This document shows, one piece after another, positions 46,394 through 56,702 of a stretch of DNA of 64,000 nucleotides. The notes beneath the pieces are model-generated. The model did not search any database. It was given only the letters and a program-made list of their open reading frames with translations, and was not told the origin of the DNA. Position numbers and translations under genes: made by a program. The DNA is from Serratia marcescens (GTDB lineage Bacteria > Pseudomonadota > Gammaproteobacteria > Enterobacterales > Enterobacteriaceae): contig NZ_VFMJ01000001.1 of NCBI RefSeq assembly GCF_006715005.1, forward strand, positions 4,712,001 to 4,776,000, in the 5' to 3' direction. Position 1 is the first letter of the stretch; the number at the start of each line of letters is the position of its first letter.

Positions 46394-46444
46394 ATGAAAA
46401 ACAGAACAAAATCCTGCAGTTGTCGAAGTAAGGCGGGGAAATAA
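46394..46444 (+). CDS. ilvX: Small peptide IlvX
   Basis: A 16-codon frame ([16 protein letters not shown]) ends two bases before ilvG. E. coli IlvX (MNNSTKFCFSRFRTGN) has the same length and position and a similar basic, Cys- and Ser-containing pattern. An AAGGGG site lies 7 bases upstream. Function is unknown; coupling of ilvG translation is one possibility. Confidence 0.8.
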   Translation: MKNRTKSCSCRSKAGK

Positions 46445-46446
46445 CT

Positions 46447-48093
46447 ATGAATGGCGCTCAGTGGGTAGTTCAAGCGTTGCGTGCGCAGGGTGTGGATACC
46501 GTATTCGGCTATCCGGGCGGGGCAATCATGCCGGTGTACGATGCGTTGTACGACGGCGGTGTGGAACACCTGCTGTGCCGCCATGAACAGGGCGCCGCCA
46601 TGGCCGCCATCGGCTACGCCCGCGCCACCGGCAAAGTCGGCGTTTGCATCGCCACTTCCGGCCCCGGCGCCACCAACTTGATCACCGGCCTGGCGGATGC
46701 GCTGCTCGATTCCGTTCCCGTTGTCGCCATTACCGGCCAAGTGGGCTCCGCGCTGATCGGCACCGATGCCTTTCAGGAGATCGATGTTCTCGGCCTGTCT
46801 CTGGCCTGCACCAAGCACAGCTTCCTGGTGGAATCGCTGGACGCCTTGCCGGGCATCATGGCGGAAGCGTTCGCCATCGCTGCCGGTGGCCGCCCTGGCC
46901 CGGTACTGATCGATATCCCGAAAGACATCCAGCTGGCGCAGGGCGACTTGCACCCGCACCTGATGCCGGTCGACGAAGCGCCGGCGTTCCCGGCGGCGGC
47001 GTTGGCAGAGGCGGCTGAGCTGCTGGCGCAGGCGCACAAACCGATGCTGTACGTCGGCGGAGGCGTGGGCATGGCGCAGGCGGTACCGGCGCTGCGTGAA
47101 TTTATCGCCGTGACCCGCATGCCGAACGTGGCCACTCTGAAGGGGCTGGGCGCGCCGGATGCGCAAGATCCGCTGTACCTCGGTATGTTGGGCATGCACG
47201 GCACCAAGGCTGCCAACCTGGCGGTGCAGGCGTGCGATTTGCTGATTGCCGTCGGCGCGCGTTTCGATGACCGCGTGACCGGCAAACTGAACGCCTTCGC
47301 ACCCCACGCGAAAGTGATCCACATGGATATCGACCCGGCGGAGATGAGCAAGCTGCGCCAGGCGCATGTGGCCTTGCAGGGCGATCTGAAAGCGTTGCTG
47401 CCGGCGTTGCAGCGCCCGCTGAACATCGCCGCCTGGCAGCAGCAGGTGACGGTGCTGAAAGCCGAGCACGCCTGTCGCTACGATCACCCCGGCCAGCCGA
47501 TCTACGCGCCGCTGTTCTTGCGCCAGCTGTCCGCCCGCAAGCCGGCCAACAGCGTGGTGACCACCGACGTGGGCCAGCACCAGATGTGGAGCGCGCAGCA
47601 CATGACGTTCGAACGCCCGGAGAATTTCATCACCTCCAGCGGCCTCGGCACCATGGGGTTCGGCGTGCCGGCGGCGGTGGGGGCCCAGATCGCGCGCCCG
47701 CAAGATACGGTGATCTGCGTCTCGGGCGATGGCTCCTTCATGATGAACGTGCAGGAGCTGGGCACCATCAAGCGTAAACAGCTGCCGCTGAAGATCGTGC
47801 TGCTGGACAACCAGCGTCTCGGAATGGTGCGCCAATGGCAGCAGCTGTTCTTCGACGGCCGCTACAGCGAAACCAACCTGTCCGATAACCCCGACTTCCT
47901 GATGCTGGCCGCCGCCTTCGGCATTCCCGGCCAGCGCATCAGCCGCAAGGATCAGGTGGAGGGCGCGCTCGAGGCGCTGTTCAACACCGAAGGCCCTTAT
48001 CTGCTGCAGGTCTCTATCGACGAACTCGAAAACGTCTGGCCGCTGGTGCCGCCGGGCGCCGGCAACGAAACCATGTTGGAGGAAATATCATGA
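46447..48093 (+). CDS. ilvG: Acetolactate synthase II, large subunit
   Basis: The 548-residue thiamine-diphosphate enzyme is intact, unlike the frameshifted gene of E. coli K-12. It has the catalytic Glu in [19 protein letters not shown], the FAD region and the ThDP motif [20 protein letters not shown]. It condenses pyruvate or pyruvate plus 2-oxobutyrate as the first common step of Val/Ile synthesis. The isozyme II form is insensitive to valine. ilvM starts inside its stop (ATGA overlap). Confidence 0.98.
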   Translation: MNGAQWVVQALRAQGVDTVFGYPGGAIMPVYDALYDGGVEHLLCRHEQGAAMAAIGYARATGKVGVCIATSGPGATNLITGLADALLDSVPVVAITGQVGSALIGTDAFQEIDVLGLSLACTKHSFLVESLDALPGIMAEAFAIAAGGRPGPVLIDIPKDIQLAQGDLHPHLMPVDEAPAFPAAALAEAAELLAQAHKPMLYVGGGVGMAQAVPALREFIAVTRMPNVATLKGLGAPDAQDPLYLGMLGMHGTKAANLAVQACDLLIAVGARFDDRVTGKLNAFAPHAKVIHMDIDPAEMSKLRQAHVALQGDLKALLPALQRPLNIAAWQQQVTVLKAEHACRYDHPGQPIYAPLFLRQLSARKPANSVVTTDVGQHQMWSAQHMTFERPENFITSSGLGTMGFGVPAAVGAQIARPQDTVICVSGDGSFMMNVQELGTIKRKQLPLKIVLLDNQRLGMVRQWQQLFFDGRYSETNLSDNPDFLMLAAAFGIPGQRISRKDQVEGALEALFNTEGPYLLQVSIDELENVWPLVPPGAGNETMLEEIS

Positions 48094-48347
48094 TGCAGCA
48101 TCAACTCTCGATCCAGGCGCGTTTTCGCCCCGAAATGTTAGAGCGCGTATTGCGGGTCGTGCGTCATCGCGGCTTTCAGGTTTGTGCTATGAATATGGTT
48201 TCCCCGGCCAACGCCGACAGCATCAATATCGAATTGACCGTTGCCAGCCCGCGTCCGGTCGCCCTGTTGTCATCTCAGTTAAGCAAACTGCTGGACGTCT
48301 CCTGCGTCGAGATCCAGCAGCCAACATCACAACAAATACGCGCCTGA
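48090..48347 (+). CDS. ilvM: Acetolactate synthase II, small subunit
   Basis: The 85-residue ACT-domain protein ([20 protein letters not shown]) is the activating subunit of isozyme II. Its first codon overlaps the ilvG stop by four bases, so the subunits are made in coupled fashion. The length is the usual one. Confidence 0.97.
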   Translation: MMQHQLSIQARFRPEMLERVLRVVRHRGFQVCAMNMVSPANADSINIELTVASPRPVALLSSQLSKLLDVSCVEIQQPTSQQIRA

Positions 48348-48370
48348 GGCGCCGAGAAGGATAAATAACA

Positions 48371-49297
48371 ATGACTAAGAAAGCCGATTACATTTGGTTC
48401 AATGGTGAGATGGTTCCTTGGGCCGAGGCCAAAGTGCACGTGATGTCGCACGCGCTGCATTACGGCACGTCGGTATTTGAAGGCGTACGCTGCTACGACT
48501 CGCATTTGGGGCCGGTGGTATTCCGTCATCGCGAGCATATGCAGCGCCTGCATGACTCGGCGAAAATCTACCGCATGCCGGTTTCGCAAAGCGTTGACGA
48601 GCTGATGGAAGCCTGCCGCGCCACGCTGCGCAAGAACAACCTGGTCAGCGCGTACATTCGCCCGCTGGTGTTCGTCGGCGATGTCGGCATGGGCGTCAAC
48701 CCGCCGGCCGGTTACAAAACGGACGTGATTATCGCGGCGTTTCCTTGGGGCGCTTATCTGGGTGAAGAAGCGCTGGATCAAGGCATCGATGCGATGGTCT
48801 CCTCCTGGCACCGCGTTGCACCAAACACGATCCCCACTGCGGCCAAGGCCGGCGGTAACTATCTTTCCTCCCTGCTGGTGGGCAGCGAAGCGCGTCGCCA
48901 CGGCTATCAGGAAGGCATCGCGCTCGACGTGCACGGCTACATTTCCGAAGGGGCGGGCGAGAACCTGTTTGAAGTGAAAGACGGCGTGATTTACACCCCG
49001 CCGTTCACCTCTTCGGCGCTGCCGGGCATCACCCGTGACGCGATCATCAAGCTGGCGAAAGACATGGGCTTCGAAGTGCGTGAGCAGGTGCTGTCTCGCG
49101 AATCGCTGTACCTGGCCGACGAAGTGTTCATGTCCGGCACTGCGGCGGAGATTACGCCGGTACGCAGCGTGGACGGCATTCAGGTCGGGATCGGCAAATG
49201 CGGCCCGGTGACCAAACAGATCCAACAGGCGTTCTTCGGCCTGTTCAGCGGCAAGACAGAAGACAAATACGGCTGGCTGGATCCGGTAAATCCGTAA
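48371..49297 (+). CDS. ilvE: Branched-chain amino acid aminotransferase
   Basis: The 308-residue fold-type IV PLP enzyme carries the PLP lysine in TIPTAAKAGGNYLSSLL near residue 160 and the GYQEGIALDVHGYISEGAGE phosphate region. It transaminates the 2-oxo acids to Ile, Val and Leu. ATG 48371 has GAGAAGGAT upstream. It lies 23 bases after ilvM. Confidence 0.98.
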   Translation: MTKKADYIWFNGEMVPWAEAKVHVMSHALHYGTSVFEGVRCYDSHLGPVVFRHREHMQRLHDSAKIYRMPVSQSVDELMEACRATLRKNNLVSAYIRPLVFVGDVGMGVNPPAGYKTDVIIAAFPWGAYLGEEALDQGIDAMVSSWHRVAPNTIPTAAKAGGNYLSSLLVGSEARRHGYQEGIALDVHGYISEGAGENLFEVKDGVIYTPPFTSSALPGITRDAIIKLAKDMGFEVREQVLSRESLYLADEVFMSGTAAEITPVRSVDGIQVGIGKCGPVTKQIQQAFFGLFSGKTEDKYGWLDPVNP

Positions 49298-49398
49298 CAA
49301 AAAGGTTCGCCTCAACGCGGACGACAAGACAGACAAGATAAGAATATCCAGGCGGTTCGTTCGCCGCCTGCCATAAATACATTTGGAGTGAAAAGAGC

Positions 49399-51249
49399 AT
49401 GCCTAAGTACCGTTCCGCCACCACCACCCACGGCCGCAATATGGCGGGTGCCCGCGCATTGTGGCGCGCGACCGGGATGACCGACGCCGATTTCGGCAAG
49501 CCGATTATCGCCGTGGTCAACTCCTTTACCCAGTTCGTGCCGGGCCACGTGCATCTGCGCGATCTGGGCAAACTGGTCGCCGAACAGATCGAAGCCTCCG
49601 GCGGCGTGGCCAAAGAGTTCAACACCATCGCGGTGGATGACGGCATCGCCATGGGCCACGGCGGCATGCTCTATTCCCTGCCGTCGCGCGAGCTGATCGC
49701 CGACTCGGTCGAATACATGGTGAACGCCCACTGCGCCGACGCGATGGTGTGCATCTCCAACTGCGACAAGATCACCCCGGGCATGCTGATGGCGGCGTTG
49801 CGCCTGAATATTCCGGTGATCTTCGTCTCCGGCGGCCCGATGGAAGCCGGCAAGACCAAACTCTCCAACCAGATCATCAAGCTGGATCTGGTGGATGCGA
49901 TGATCCAGGGCGCGAACCCGAACGTCAGCGACGCCGACAGCGAGCAGATCGAGCGTTCCGCCTGCCCGACCTGTGGTTCCTGCTCCGGCATGTTCACCGC
50001 CAACTCGATGAACTGCCTGACCGAGGCGCTGGGCCTGTCGCAGCCGGGCAACGGCTCGCTGCTGGCCACCCACGCCGATCGCAAAGCGCTGTTCCTTAAC
50101 GCCGGCAAGCGCATCGTCGAGCTGACCAAACGCTATTACGAGCAGGACGACGAGAGCGCGCTGCCGCGTAATATCGCCAACAAGGCGGCGTTTGAGAACG
50201 CCATGACGCTGGACATCGCCATGGGCGGCTCGACCAACACCGTGCTGCACCTGCTGGCTTCGGCGCAGGAAGGCGAGGTGGACTTCACCATGGAAGACAT
50301 TGATCGCCTGTCGCGCAAAGTGCCGCACCTGTGCAAGGTGGCGCCGAGCACGCAGAAATACCATATGGAAGACGTGCACCGCGCCGGCGGCGTAATCGGT
50401 ATCCTCGGCGAGCTGGATCGCGCCGGCTTGCTGAACCGCGAGGTGAACAACGTGCTGGGGCTGACCCTGCCGCAGACGCTGGAAGCCTACGACGTGATGC
50501 TGACCCGCGACGAAAGCGTCAAGAAAATGTACTCCGCCGGGCCGGCCGGTATCCGCACCACGCAGGCATTCTCTCAGGACTGCCGCTGGGATTCGCTGGA
50601 CACCGACCGCAAGGAAGGCTGCATCCGCACCCGTGAGCACGCCTACAGCCAGGACGGCGGGTTGGCGGTGCTGTACGGCAACCTGGCGGAGAACGGCTGC
50701 ATCGTCAAAACCGCCGGCGTAGACAAGGAAATCCTCACCTTCCGCGGCCCGGCCAAAGTGTATGAAAGCCAGGATGATGCGGTAGAAGCTATCCTCGGCG
50801 GCAAAGTGGTGGCGGGCGACGTGGTCGTTATCCGTTACGAAGGGCCGAAAGGCGGGCCGGGCATGCAGGAAATGCTCTATCCGACCACCTACCTGAAATC
50901 GATGGGGCTGGGCAAGGCGTGCGCGCTGATCACCGACGGGCGTTTCTCCGGCGGTACCTCCGGGCTGTCCATCGGCCACGCCTCGCCGGAAGCGGCCAGC
51001 GGCGGCCTGATCGCCCTGGTGCAGGACGGCGACATGATCGCGATCGACATTCCTCATCGCGGTGTCCAGCTGGACGTCAGCGAGCAGGAGCTGGCGGCGC
51101 GGCATGAGGCTGAGCTGGCGCGCGGAGACGCGGCCTGGACGCCGAAAAACCGTGAGCGTCAGGTATCCTTCGCGCTACGCGCCTACGCCTCGTTGGCCAC
51201 CAGCGCCGACAAAGGCGCAGTGCGCGACAAGAGCAAACTGGGGGGATAA
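49399..51249 (+). CDS. ilvD: Dihydroxy-acid dehydratase
   Basis: The 616-residue Fe-S enzyme has cluster cysteines in [12 protein letters not shown] (about residue 122) and [20 protein letters not shown] (about residue 195). It dehydrates the dihydroxy acids of the Ile and Val pathways. ATG 49399 follows TTGGAGTGAAAAGAGC. The 101-base gap after ilvE may hold a secondary promoter. ilvA begins five bases after its stop. Confidence 0.98.
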   Translation: MPKYRSATTTHGRNMAGARALWRATGMTDADFGKPIIAVVNSFTQFVPGHVHLRDLGKLVAEQIEASGGVAKEFNTIAVDDGIAMGHGGMLYSLPSRELIADSVEYMVNAHCADAMVCISNCDKITPGMLMAALRLNIPVIFVSGGPMEAGKTKLSNQIIKLDLVDAMIQGANPNVSDADSEQIERSACPTCGSCSGMFTANSMNCLTEALGLSQPGNGSLLATHADRKALFLNAGKRIVELTKRYYEQDDESALPRNIANKAAFENAMTLDIAMGGSTNTVLHLLASAQEGEVDFTMEDIDRLSRKVPHLCKVAPSTQKYHMEDVHRAGGVIGILGELDRAGLLNREVNNVLGLTLPQTLEAYDVMLTRDESVKKMYSAGPAGIRTTQAFSQDCRWDSLDTDRKEGCIRTREHAYSQDGGLAVLYGNLAENGCIVKTAGVDKEILTFRGPAKVYESQDDAVEAILGGKVVAGDVVVIRYEGPKGGPGMQEMLYPTTYLKSMGLGKACALITDGRFSGGTSGLSIGHASPEAASGGLIALVQDGDMIAIDIPHRGVQLDVSEQELAARHEAELARGDAAWTPKNRERQVSFALRAYASLATSADKGAVRDKSKLGG

Positions 51250-51254
51250 GCAGC

Positions 51255-52799
51255 ATGGCGGTCTCTCAACCCCTACCCAGCGCCCCCTGCGGCGCGGAAT
51301 ATCTGCGAGCGGTACTGCGCTCGCCGGTCTACGAGGTGGCGCAGGTCACCCCGTTGCAGGCCATGAGCAAAATTTCTTCGCGCCTCGGCAACACTATTTT
51401 GGTGAAGCGCGAAGATCGCCAGCCGGTGCACAGTTTTAAGCTGCGCGGGGCCTATGCGATGATCGCCGGGCTGGACGAAGAGCAGAAGGCGCGCGGCGTC
51501 GTGACGGCTTCGGCCGGCAACCACGCGCAGGGCGTCGCCTTCTCCGGTAAACGGCTGGGCATCAAAACGCTGATCGTGATGCCGGTGTCTACCGCAGACA
51601 TCAAAGTGGATGCGGTGCGCGGTTTCGGCGGCGAAGTGCTGCTGCACGGCGCCAATTTCGACGAGGCCAAGGCGAAGGCGATCGAGCTTTCCCAGCAGCA
51701 GGGCATGACCTTTGTGCCGCCGTTCGATCATCCGACGGTGATCGCCGGGCAGGGCACGCTGGCGATGGAGCTGCTGCAGCAAGACGCGCATCTGGATAGG
51801 GTCTTCGTGCCGGTCGGCGGCGGCGGCCTGGCCGCCGGGGTGGCGGTGCTGATCAAGCAGCTGATGCCGCAGATCAAAGTGATCGGCGTCGAAGCGGAAG
51901 ACTCCGCCTGCCTGCGCGCGGCGCTGGATGCCGGCCATCCGGTGGATCTGGCGCGCGTCGGGCTGTTCGCCGAAGGCGTGGCGGTGAAGCGTATCGGCGA
52001 CGAAACCTTCCGCCTGTGCCGTGAATATCTGGACGACGTGATCACCGTGGACAGCGACGCCATCTGCGCTGCGGTCAAAGATCTGTTCGAGGACGTGCGC
52101 GCCATTGCCGAACCTTCCGGCGCGCTGGCGCTGGCGGGGCTGAAAAAGTACGTCCAGCAGCACAACATTCAGGGCGAGCGTCTGGCGCACGTGCTGTCCG
52201 GCGCCAACCTCAACTTCCACGGGCTGCGCTACGTTTCCGAACGTTGCGAACTGGGCGAACAGCGCGAAGCGCTGTTGGCGGTGACCATTCCGGAACAGCA
52301 GGGCAGCTTCCTCAAGTTCTGCCAACTGCTGGGCGGACGCTCGGTGACCGAATTCAACTATCGCTACGCCGATGCCGACAACGCCTGCATTTTTGTCGGC
52401 GTGCGTCTGACGCGTGGGCACGCCGAACGGCGGGAAATCATCGACGAGCTCAATGCCGACGGTTATCAGGTGGTGGATCTGTCGGACGACGAGATGGCCA
52501 AGCTGCACGTGCGCTACATGGTGGGCGGGCGCCCGTCGAAGCCGCTGCGCGAACGGCTGTACAGCTTTGAGTTTCCGGAGTCGCCGGGCGCGCTGCTGAA
52601 ATTCCTGCAGACGCTGGGCACGCACTGGAACATTTCGCTGTTCCACTATCGCAGCCACGGCACCGACTTCGGCCGGGTGCTGGCGGCCTTCGAACTGGCG
52701 CAATCCGAGCCGGAATTCGAACGGCATCTGCAGGCGCTGGGCTACGATTGCCACGACGAGACCGACAACCCGGCGTTCCGCTTCTTTTTGCAGGGGTGA
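51255..52799 (+). CDS. ilvA: Biosynthetic threonine deaminase
   Basis: The 514-residue fold-type II PLP enzyme has the PLP lysine in QPVHSFKLRGAYAMI near residue 57 and the phosphate loop VGGGGLAAGVAVLIK. Two ACT-like regulatory domains follow from about residue 330 and account for feedback by isoleucine and activation by valine. It makes 2-oxobutyrate for isoleucine. Its TGA overlaps a GTG start of the next frame, so the operon may not end here. Confidence 0.98.
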   Translation: MAVSQPLPSAPCGAEYLRAVLRSPVYEVAQVTPLQAMSKISSRLGNTILVKREDRQPVHSFKLRGAYAMIAGLDEEQKARGVVTASAGNHAQGVAFSGKRLGIKTLIVMPVSTADIKVDAVRGFGGEVLLHGANFDEAKAKAIELSQQQGMTFVPPFDHPTVIAGQGTLAMELLQQDAHLDRVFVPVGGGGLAAGVAVLIKQLMPQIKVIGVEAEDSACLRAALDAGHPVDLARVGLFAEGVAVKRIGDETFRLCREYLDDVITVDSDAICAAVKDLFEDVRAIAEPSGALALAGLKKYVQQHNIQGERLAHVLSGANLNFHGLRYVSERCELGEQREALLAVTIPEQQGSFLKFCQLLGGRSVTEFNYRYADADNACIFVGVRLTRGHAERREIIDELNADGYQVVDLSDDEMAKLHVRYMVGGRPSKPLRERLYSFEFPESPGALLKFLQTLGTHWNISLFHYRSHGTDFGRVLAAFELAQSEPEFERHLQALGYDCHDETDNPAFRFFLQG

Positions 52800-53386
52800 G
52801 CCCGGTGCGTTTATCCGGCCGGTTGTCTCGCTTAGCGGCACGAGGCCGGGAGATGGAAAGCCAAATCGCGGCGCGCGATCGCGCGCTTTTCGCCGGTGTG
52901 GATGCGCAGCTCGAGCAGCATTTCCTGATGCCGGGCCAGCGGCTGTCGCCGCCGGGCGTCGGCAACGTCATGTTGCTGATGGTGTGCCTGACCCTGGGGC
53001 TGGCGGGCGTGATGGGCCTGGCCACGGATGTGGCGGCCGCCTGGAGCGGCAAGACCTCCGCCGCCGTTCTCATGGGCAGCGGCGCGATCGTGGCGGTGTG
53101 GATGACGCTGATCCTGTTCCAACTGGTGCAGGGGAAAAACAGCGGGGTGGTATTGCTGCAATATTATCTTGGCATGCTCGGCCTGTTTTGCCTTGGCGCC
53201 GTGGCGGCGTGGGCGGCGGGGATGACCGGCATCGCCACCGTCGCCATGCTGCTGGGAGGCGCGGTTGGCGGTGCGCTGTTCAGTAACCGGGCGGCGTTCT
53301 CTCTCTATGTCGCTTATTTTCGCACGCGTCGGCGCGTGTTTATCAAACGCCGTTGGCAGAGGGAAGATCTGCGCAACACCCGATAA
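52796..53386 (+). CDS. Uncharacterised four-helix membrane protein coupled to ilvA
   Basis: I do not recognise this family. From GTG at 52796 (overlapping the ilvA stop) it has 196 residues. A basic amphipathic N-terminus of about 50 residues (RLSGRLSRLAARGREMES) is followed by four hydrophobic segments at about 56-78, 88-110, 117-141 and 145-163, and a very basic tail (FRTRRRVFIKRRWQREDLRN). The layout suggests an inner membrane protein with both ends in the cytoplasm. Codon use matches the neighbours. Alternative starts are GTG 52805 and ATG 52853. Position implies co-expression with ilvGMEDA; function is unknown. Confidence 0.7.
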   Translation: MSPVRLSGRLSRLAARGREMESQIAARDRALFAGVDAQLEQHFLMPGQRLSPPGVGNVMLLMVCLTLGLAGVMGLATDVAAAWSGKTSAAVLMGSGAIVAVWMTLILFQLVQGKNSGVVLLQYYLGMLGLFCLGAVAAWAAGMTGIATVAMLLGGAVGGALFSNRAAFSLYVAYFRTRRRVFIKRRWQREDLRNTR

Positions 53387-53407
53387 ACCGTCAGAACGGA
53401 AAAACTT

Positions 53408-54109
53408 ATGACGCAACCCTTCTCCGGCTTTAGCCAGCAGGGCCTGAATTTCCTGCAGCAGGTGCGGATAGAGAACGATAAGGCGTGGTTCGACGGCAAC
53501 CGCGACATCTACGATCGCGAGCTGCTGGCGCCGTTTCGCGCGCTGGTGGAGCAGCTGGCTCCCGGCATGCTGGCGATCGACCCGCAGTTCGAGACCCGCC
53601 CGGCGATCGGCAAAACGCTGTCGCGCATTCATCGCGACACGCGCTTTTCTCATGACAAATCGCGCTACCGCAGCCGCATGTGGCTGACGTTCAAGCGTCC
53701 GAGCAAAGACTGGAAAGACGCGCCGGTCTACTTTTTCGAACTGGGGCCGGACATGCTGCGCTATGGGCTCGGCTACTACAGTGCCAACAAGCCGACCATG
53801 GATCTGTTCCGTCATACGCTGAGGCAGCGGCCGCAGCCTTTCCTTGAGGTGGCCGCCTGCTGCCGGCCGCCGTTCGAGCTGGTGGGCGAGAGCTACAAAC
53901 GCCCGCTGGTGAAGGAACAGGCGGCGGAGATCGCCACCTGGTACAACCGCAAGTCGTTTGCGGTGATGGTGACGGACAGCGAAGTGGAAAAGCTGTTCAA
54001 CGCCGATCTGGTGCCGCTGCTGGCCGGGGCATTTTTGCAGCTTGAGCCGCTCTACCACTGGCTGATGCAGGTAGAGACGATGAAGCAGATCGATCCGGCG
54101 GACCTGTAA
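53408..54109 (+). CDS. DUF2461 family protein
   Basis: The 233-residue cytoplasmic protein belongs to the DUF2461/TIGR02453 family. This is seen from FSQQGLNFLQQVRIENDKAW near the N-terminus, the RIHRDTRFSHDKSRYRSRM block near residue 75, and the GLGYYSANKP segment. No biochemical function is established for the family. It lies 21 bases after the membrane protein gene and so may be the last gene of the extended ilv unit. ATG 53408 is preceded by GGAAAAACTT. Confidence 0.85.
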   Translation: MTQPFSGFSQQGLNFLQQVRIENDKAWFDGNRDIYDRELLAPFRALVEQLAPGMLAIDPQFETRPAIGKTLSRIHRDTRFSHDKSRYRSRMWLTFKRPSKDWKDAPVYFFELGPDMLRYGLGYYSANKPTMDLFRHTLRQRPQPFLEVAACCRPPFELVGESYKRPLVKEQAAEIATWYNRKSFAVMVTDSEVEKLFNADLVPLLAGAFLQLEPLYHWLMQVETMKQIDPADL

Positions 54110-54128
54110 AAACCCCGCGTCAGCGGGG
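54108..54128 (-). terminator. Terminator overlapping the ilvY stop codon
   Basis: CCCCGC and GCGGGG form a stem with a GTCA loop. Five A residues on the left give a T-run on the minus strand. The stem begins within the last codons of ilvY. Confidence 0.8.
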
Positions 54129-55010
54129 ATGCAGTAAGCGCCAAAAGGCGTCTATCAGCGGATCGCTAAGGCGCTTTTTCTGGACGCAGACCCCCAGCTC
54201 GAACGGTTCGACCATCGAGATGTTATCCAGCTGCGAGATGCGGTTGCGTACCGGCTCCGGGCTGTTGTCCACCACCACGCTCGGGATCAGCGCGATGCCG
54301 CAGCCTAAAGCGACCATCGACACGATGGCTTCGTGGCCGCCGACGGTGGCGTAAATCAGCGGATTGCTGATGCGATGGCGGCGGAACCACAGCTCGATGC
54401 GTTTTCGCGAGGGGCCGTGCTCCGGCAGGATGAACGGGATTTCGGTCCAGTCCGGCTTGTCGGCGAACGCCTGGCTGCGCACCGCGCAGGGCAGCGCCGG
54501 CGCGATCAGCACCAGAGGAATTTCGCCGATTTTGGTGAACGCTACGCTGGTGGGCAGCGTTTCCGGCCGGCCGGCGATGCCGAGATCGGCCTCGTTGGAT
54601 TGCACCTTGTCGACCGCGTCGGCGGCATCGCCGGTGGTCAGCTTAATCTCTACCAGCGGGTGCTGCGCGCGGAAGCGATCGAGGATCGGCGGCAGGTGGC
54701 TGTACGCCGCGGTCACCGAGCAGAACAGCCGCAGTTCGCCGCTCAGCGAAGGGCCGTGCTGGCCGAGCGAGTGCTTCAGCTGCTGATACTGCAGCAGCGT
54801 CTGTTGGGCGAATTCTTTCAGCTGTTCGCCGGCGTCGGTGAGCTGCACGGTGCGGTTGTCGCGCAGGAACAGCGGCTGCCCGAGGATCTCTTCCAGCCGC
54901 TGGATCTGGCGGGAGAGCGTCGACGGGCTGACGTGCATCGCCTTGGCGGTGCGCCCGAAGTGATGGCTTTCGGCCAAATGCAGGAACAGCTTTAAATCAC
55001 GTAAATCCAT
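54120..55010 (-). CDS. ilvY: IlvY, LysR-type activator of ilvC
   Basis: The 296-residue protein starts MDLRDLKLFLHLAESHHFGR with helix-turn-helix AMHVSPSTLSRQIQRLEEIL and is close to E. coli IlvY throughout. It activates the divergent ilvC when acetolactate or acetohydroxybutyrate is bound. I used ATG at 55010; upstream codons in frame are promoter sequence. Confidence 0.97.
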   Translation of the reverse strand: MDLRDLKLFLHLAESHHFGRTAKAMHVSPSTLSRQIQRLEEILGQPLFLRDNRTVQLTDAGEQLKEFAQQTLLQYQQLKHSLGQHGPSLSGELRLFCSVTAAYSHLPPILDRFRAQHPLVEIKLTTGDAADAVDKVQSNEADLGIAGRPETLPTSVAFTKIGEIPLVLIAPALPCAVRSQAFADKPDWTEIPFILPEHGPSRKRIELWFRRHRISNPLIYATVGGHEAIVSMVALGCGIALIPSVVVDNSPEPVRNRISQLDNISMVEPFELGVCVQKKRLSDPLIDAFWRLLHPR

Positions 55011-55035
55011 ATCGATACGCTCGCAGTGAGAGTGT

Positions 55036-55110
55036 TGCATAAATTGCAATATCACGTTCTCAATATATCAATTTAAGCAACGCATTTCCTGTTATACATT
55101 GAGTTTAACG
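55036..55110. promoter_or_regulatory. ilvY-ilvC divergent operator and promoter region
   Basis: The AT-rich segment contains TTGCAATATCACG and CAATATATCAATTT, resembling the tandem IlvY operators of the E. coli ilvYC control region. Promoters for both genes must lie in this 168-base gap. Confidence 0.6.
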
Positions 55111-55178
55111 AATCTCCGCACAGACAGGGCGGGGAATGAAAATAACAATGCAAGACAACATCAAACCGGAGTACCACC

Positions 55179-56654
55179 ATGGCTAACTATTTCAACACAT
55201 TGAACCTGCGTCAGCAGTTGGCGCAATTGGGTAAATGCCGCTTTATGGCGCGCGACGAATTTGCTGACGAAGCCGGCTACCTGAAAGGTAAAAAAGTGGT
55301 GATTGTCGGCTGTGGCGCCCAGGGTCTGAACCAGGGGCTGAACATGCGTGACTCCGGCCTGGATGTCGCCTATGCCCTGCGTAAAGAAGCGATCGACGAG
55401 AAGCGCGCTTCCTGGCGCAAAGCGACCGAAAACGGCTTTAAGGTCGGCACCTACGAAGACCTGATCCCGCAGGCGGATCTGGTGGTCAACCTGACGCCGG
55501 ACAAGCAGCATTCTTCCGTGGTGCGCGCGGTGCAGCCGCTGATGAAAGACGGCGCGGCGCTGGGTTACTCCCACGGCTTCAACATCGTTGAAGTGGGTGA
55601 GCAGGTGCGTAAAGACATCACCGTGGTGATGGTCGCGCCGAAATGCCCGGGCACCGAAGTGCGTGAAGAGTACAAGCGCGGCTTCGGCGTGCCGACCCTG
55701 ATTGCGGTTCACCCGGAAAACGATCCGAAAGGCGAAGGCATGGCGATCGCCAAGGCCTGGGCGGCGGCGACCGGCGGCCACCGCGCCGGCGTGCTGGAGT
55801 CCTCCTTCGTCGCCGAAGTGAAATCCGACCTGATGGGCGAGCAGACCATTCTGTGCGGCATGCTGCAGGCGGGTTCGCTGCTGTGCTTCGACAAGCTGGT
55901 TGCTGAGGGCACCGATCCTGCTTACGCCGAGAAACTGATTCAGTTCGGCTGGGAAACCATCACCGAAGCGCTGAAGCAGGGCGGCATCACGCTGATGATG
56001 GATCGCCTGTCCAATCCGGCCAAGCTGCGTGCCTATGCGCTGTCCGAACAGCTGAAAACCATCATGGCGCCGCTGTTCCAGAAGCACATGGACGACATCA
56101 TCTCCGGCGCTTTCTCCAGCGGCATGATGGCCGACTGGGCGGAAGACGACGTGAAATTGCTGACCTGGCGCGAAGAGACCGGCAAAACCGCGTTCGAGAA
56201 TGCGCCACAGTTTGAAGGCAAAATCAGCGAGCAAGAGTACTTCGATCACGGCGTGCTGATGGTGGCGATGGTGAAAGCGGGCGTTGAGCTGGCGTTCGAA
56301 ACCATGGTCGATGCCGGCATCATCGAAGAGTCGGCTTACTATGAGTCGCTGCACGAGCTGCCGCTGATTGCCAACACCATTGCACGTAAGCGTCTGTATG
56401 AAATGAACGTGGTTATCTCCGATACCGCAGAGTACGGCAACTACCTGTTCGCCAACGCGGCGGTGCCGCTGCTGAAGGACTTCATGACCACCCTGCAGGC
56501 GGGTGATTTGGGCAAAGCCGCGGCGGGTACGGCGGTGGACAACGCGCAGCTGCGCGACGTGAACGAAGCGGTGCGCAGTCACCCTATCGAAACCGTCGGT
56601 CGCAAACTGCGTGGCTACATGACCGACATGAAACGCATCGCCGTTGCGGGCTGA
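55179..56654 (+). CDS. ilvC: Ketol-acid reductoisomerase (class II)
   Basis: The 491-residue enzyme is the long enterobacterial class II form with a duplicated knotted C-terminal domain. The NADPH site reads [20 protein letters not shown], and acidic metal ligands lie in [14 protein letters not shown]. It rearranges and reduces acetolactate and acetohydroxybutyrate in Val/Ile synthesis. It is controlled by the divergent IlvY. Confidence 0.98.
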   Translation: MANYFNTLNLRQQLAQLGKCRFMARDEFADEAGYLKGKKVVIVGCGAQGLNQGLNMRDSGLDVAYALRKEAIDEKRASWRKATENGFKVGTYEDLIPQADLVVNLTPDKQHSSVVRAVQPLMKDGAALGYSHGFNIVEVGEQVRKDITVVMVAPKCPGTEVREEYKRGFGVPTLIAVHPENDPKGEGMAIAKAWAAATGGHRAGVLESSFVAEVKSDLMGEQTILCGMLQAGSLLCFDKLVAEGTDPAYAEKLIQFGWETITEALKQGGITLMMDRLSNPAKLRAYALSEQLKTIMAPLFQKHMDDIISGAFSSGMMADWAEDDVKLLTWREETGKTAFENAPQFEGKISEQEYFDHGVLMVAMVKAGVELAFETMVDAGIIEESAYYESLHELPLIANTIARKRLYEMNVVISDTAEYGNYLFANAAVPLLKDFMTTLQAGDLGKAAAGTAVDNAQLRDVNEAVRSHPIETVGRKLRGYMTDMKRIAVAG

Positions 56655-56671
56655 TTTTCCGCAAGGCAAAT

Positions 56672-56702
56672 AAAAAAGCCGGCTGCGATGCCGGCTTTTT
56701 TT
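56672..56702. terminator. Bidirectional terminator between ilvC and the luxR-type gene
   Basis: AAAAAAGCCGGC and GCCGGCTTTTTTT enclose a TGCGAT loop. The T-run contains the stop codon of the convergent regulator gene. Confidence 0.93.

Noticed and set aside
46261-47835. 524-codon minus-strand frame opposite ilvG
   Set aside because: Antisense to an intact ilvG and the ilv leader, and it crosses the attenuator; not a gene.
49312-52841. Two long minus-strand frames opposite ilvD and ilvA
   Set aside because: Both are shadows of certain genes, with reversed-codon composition and no independent ribosome sites of note.
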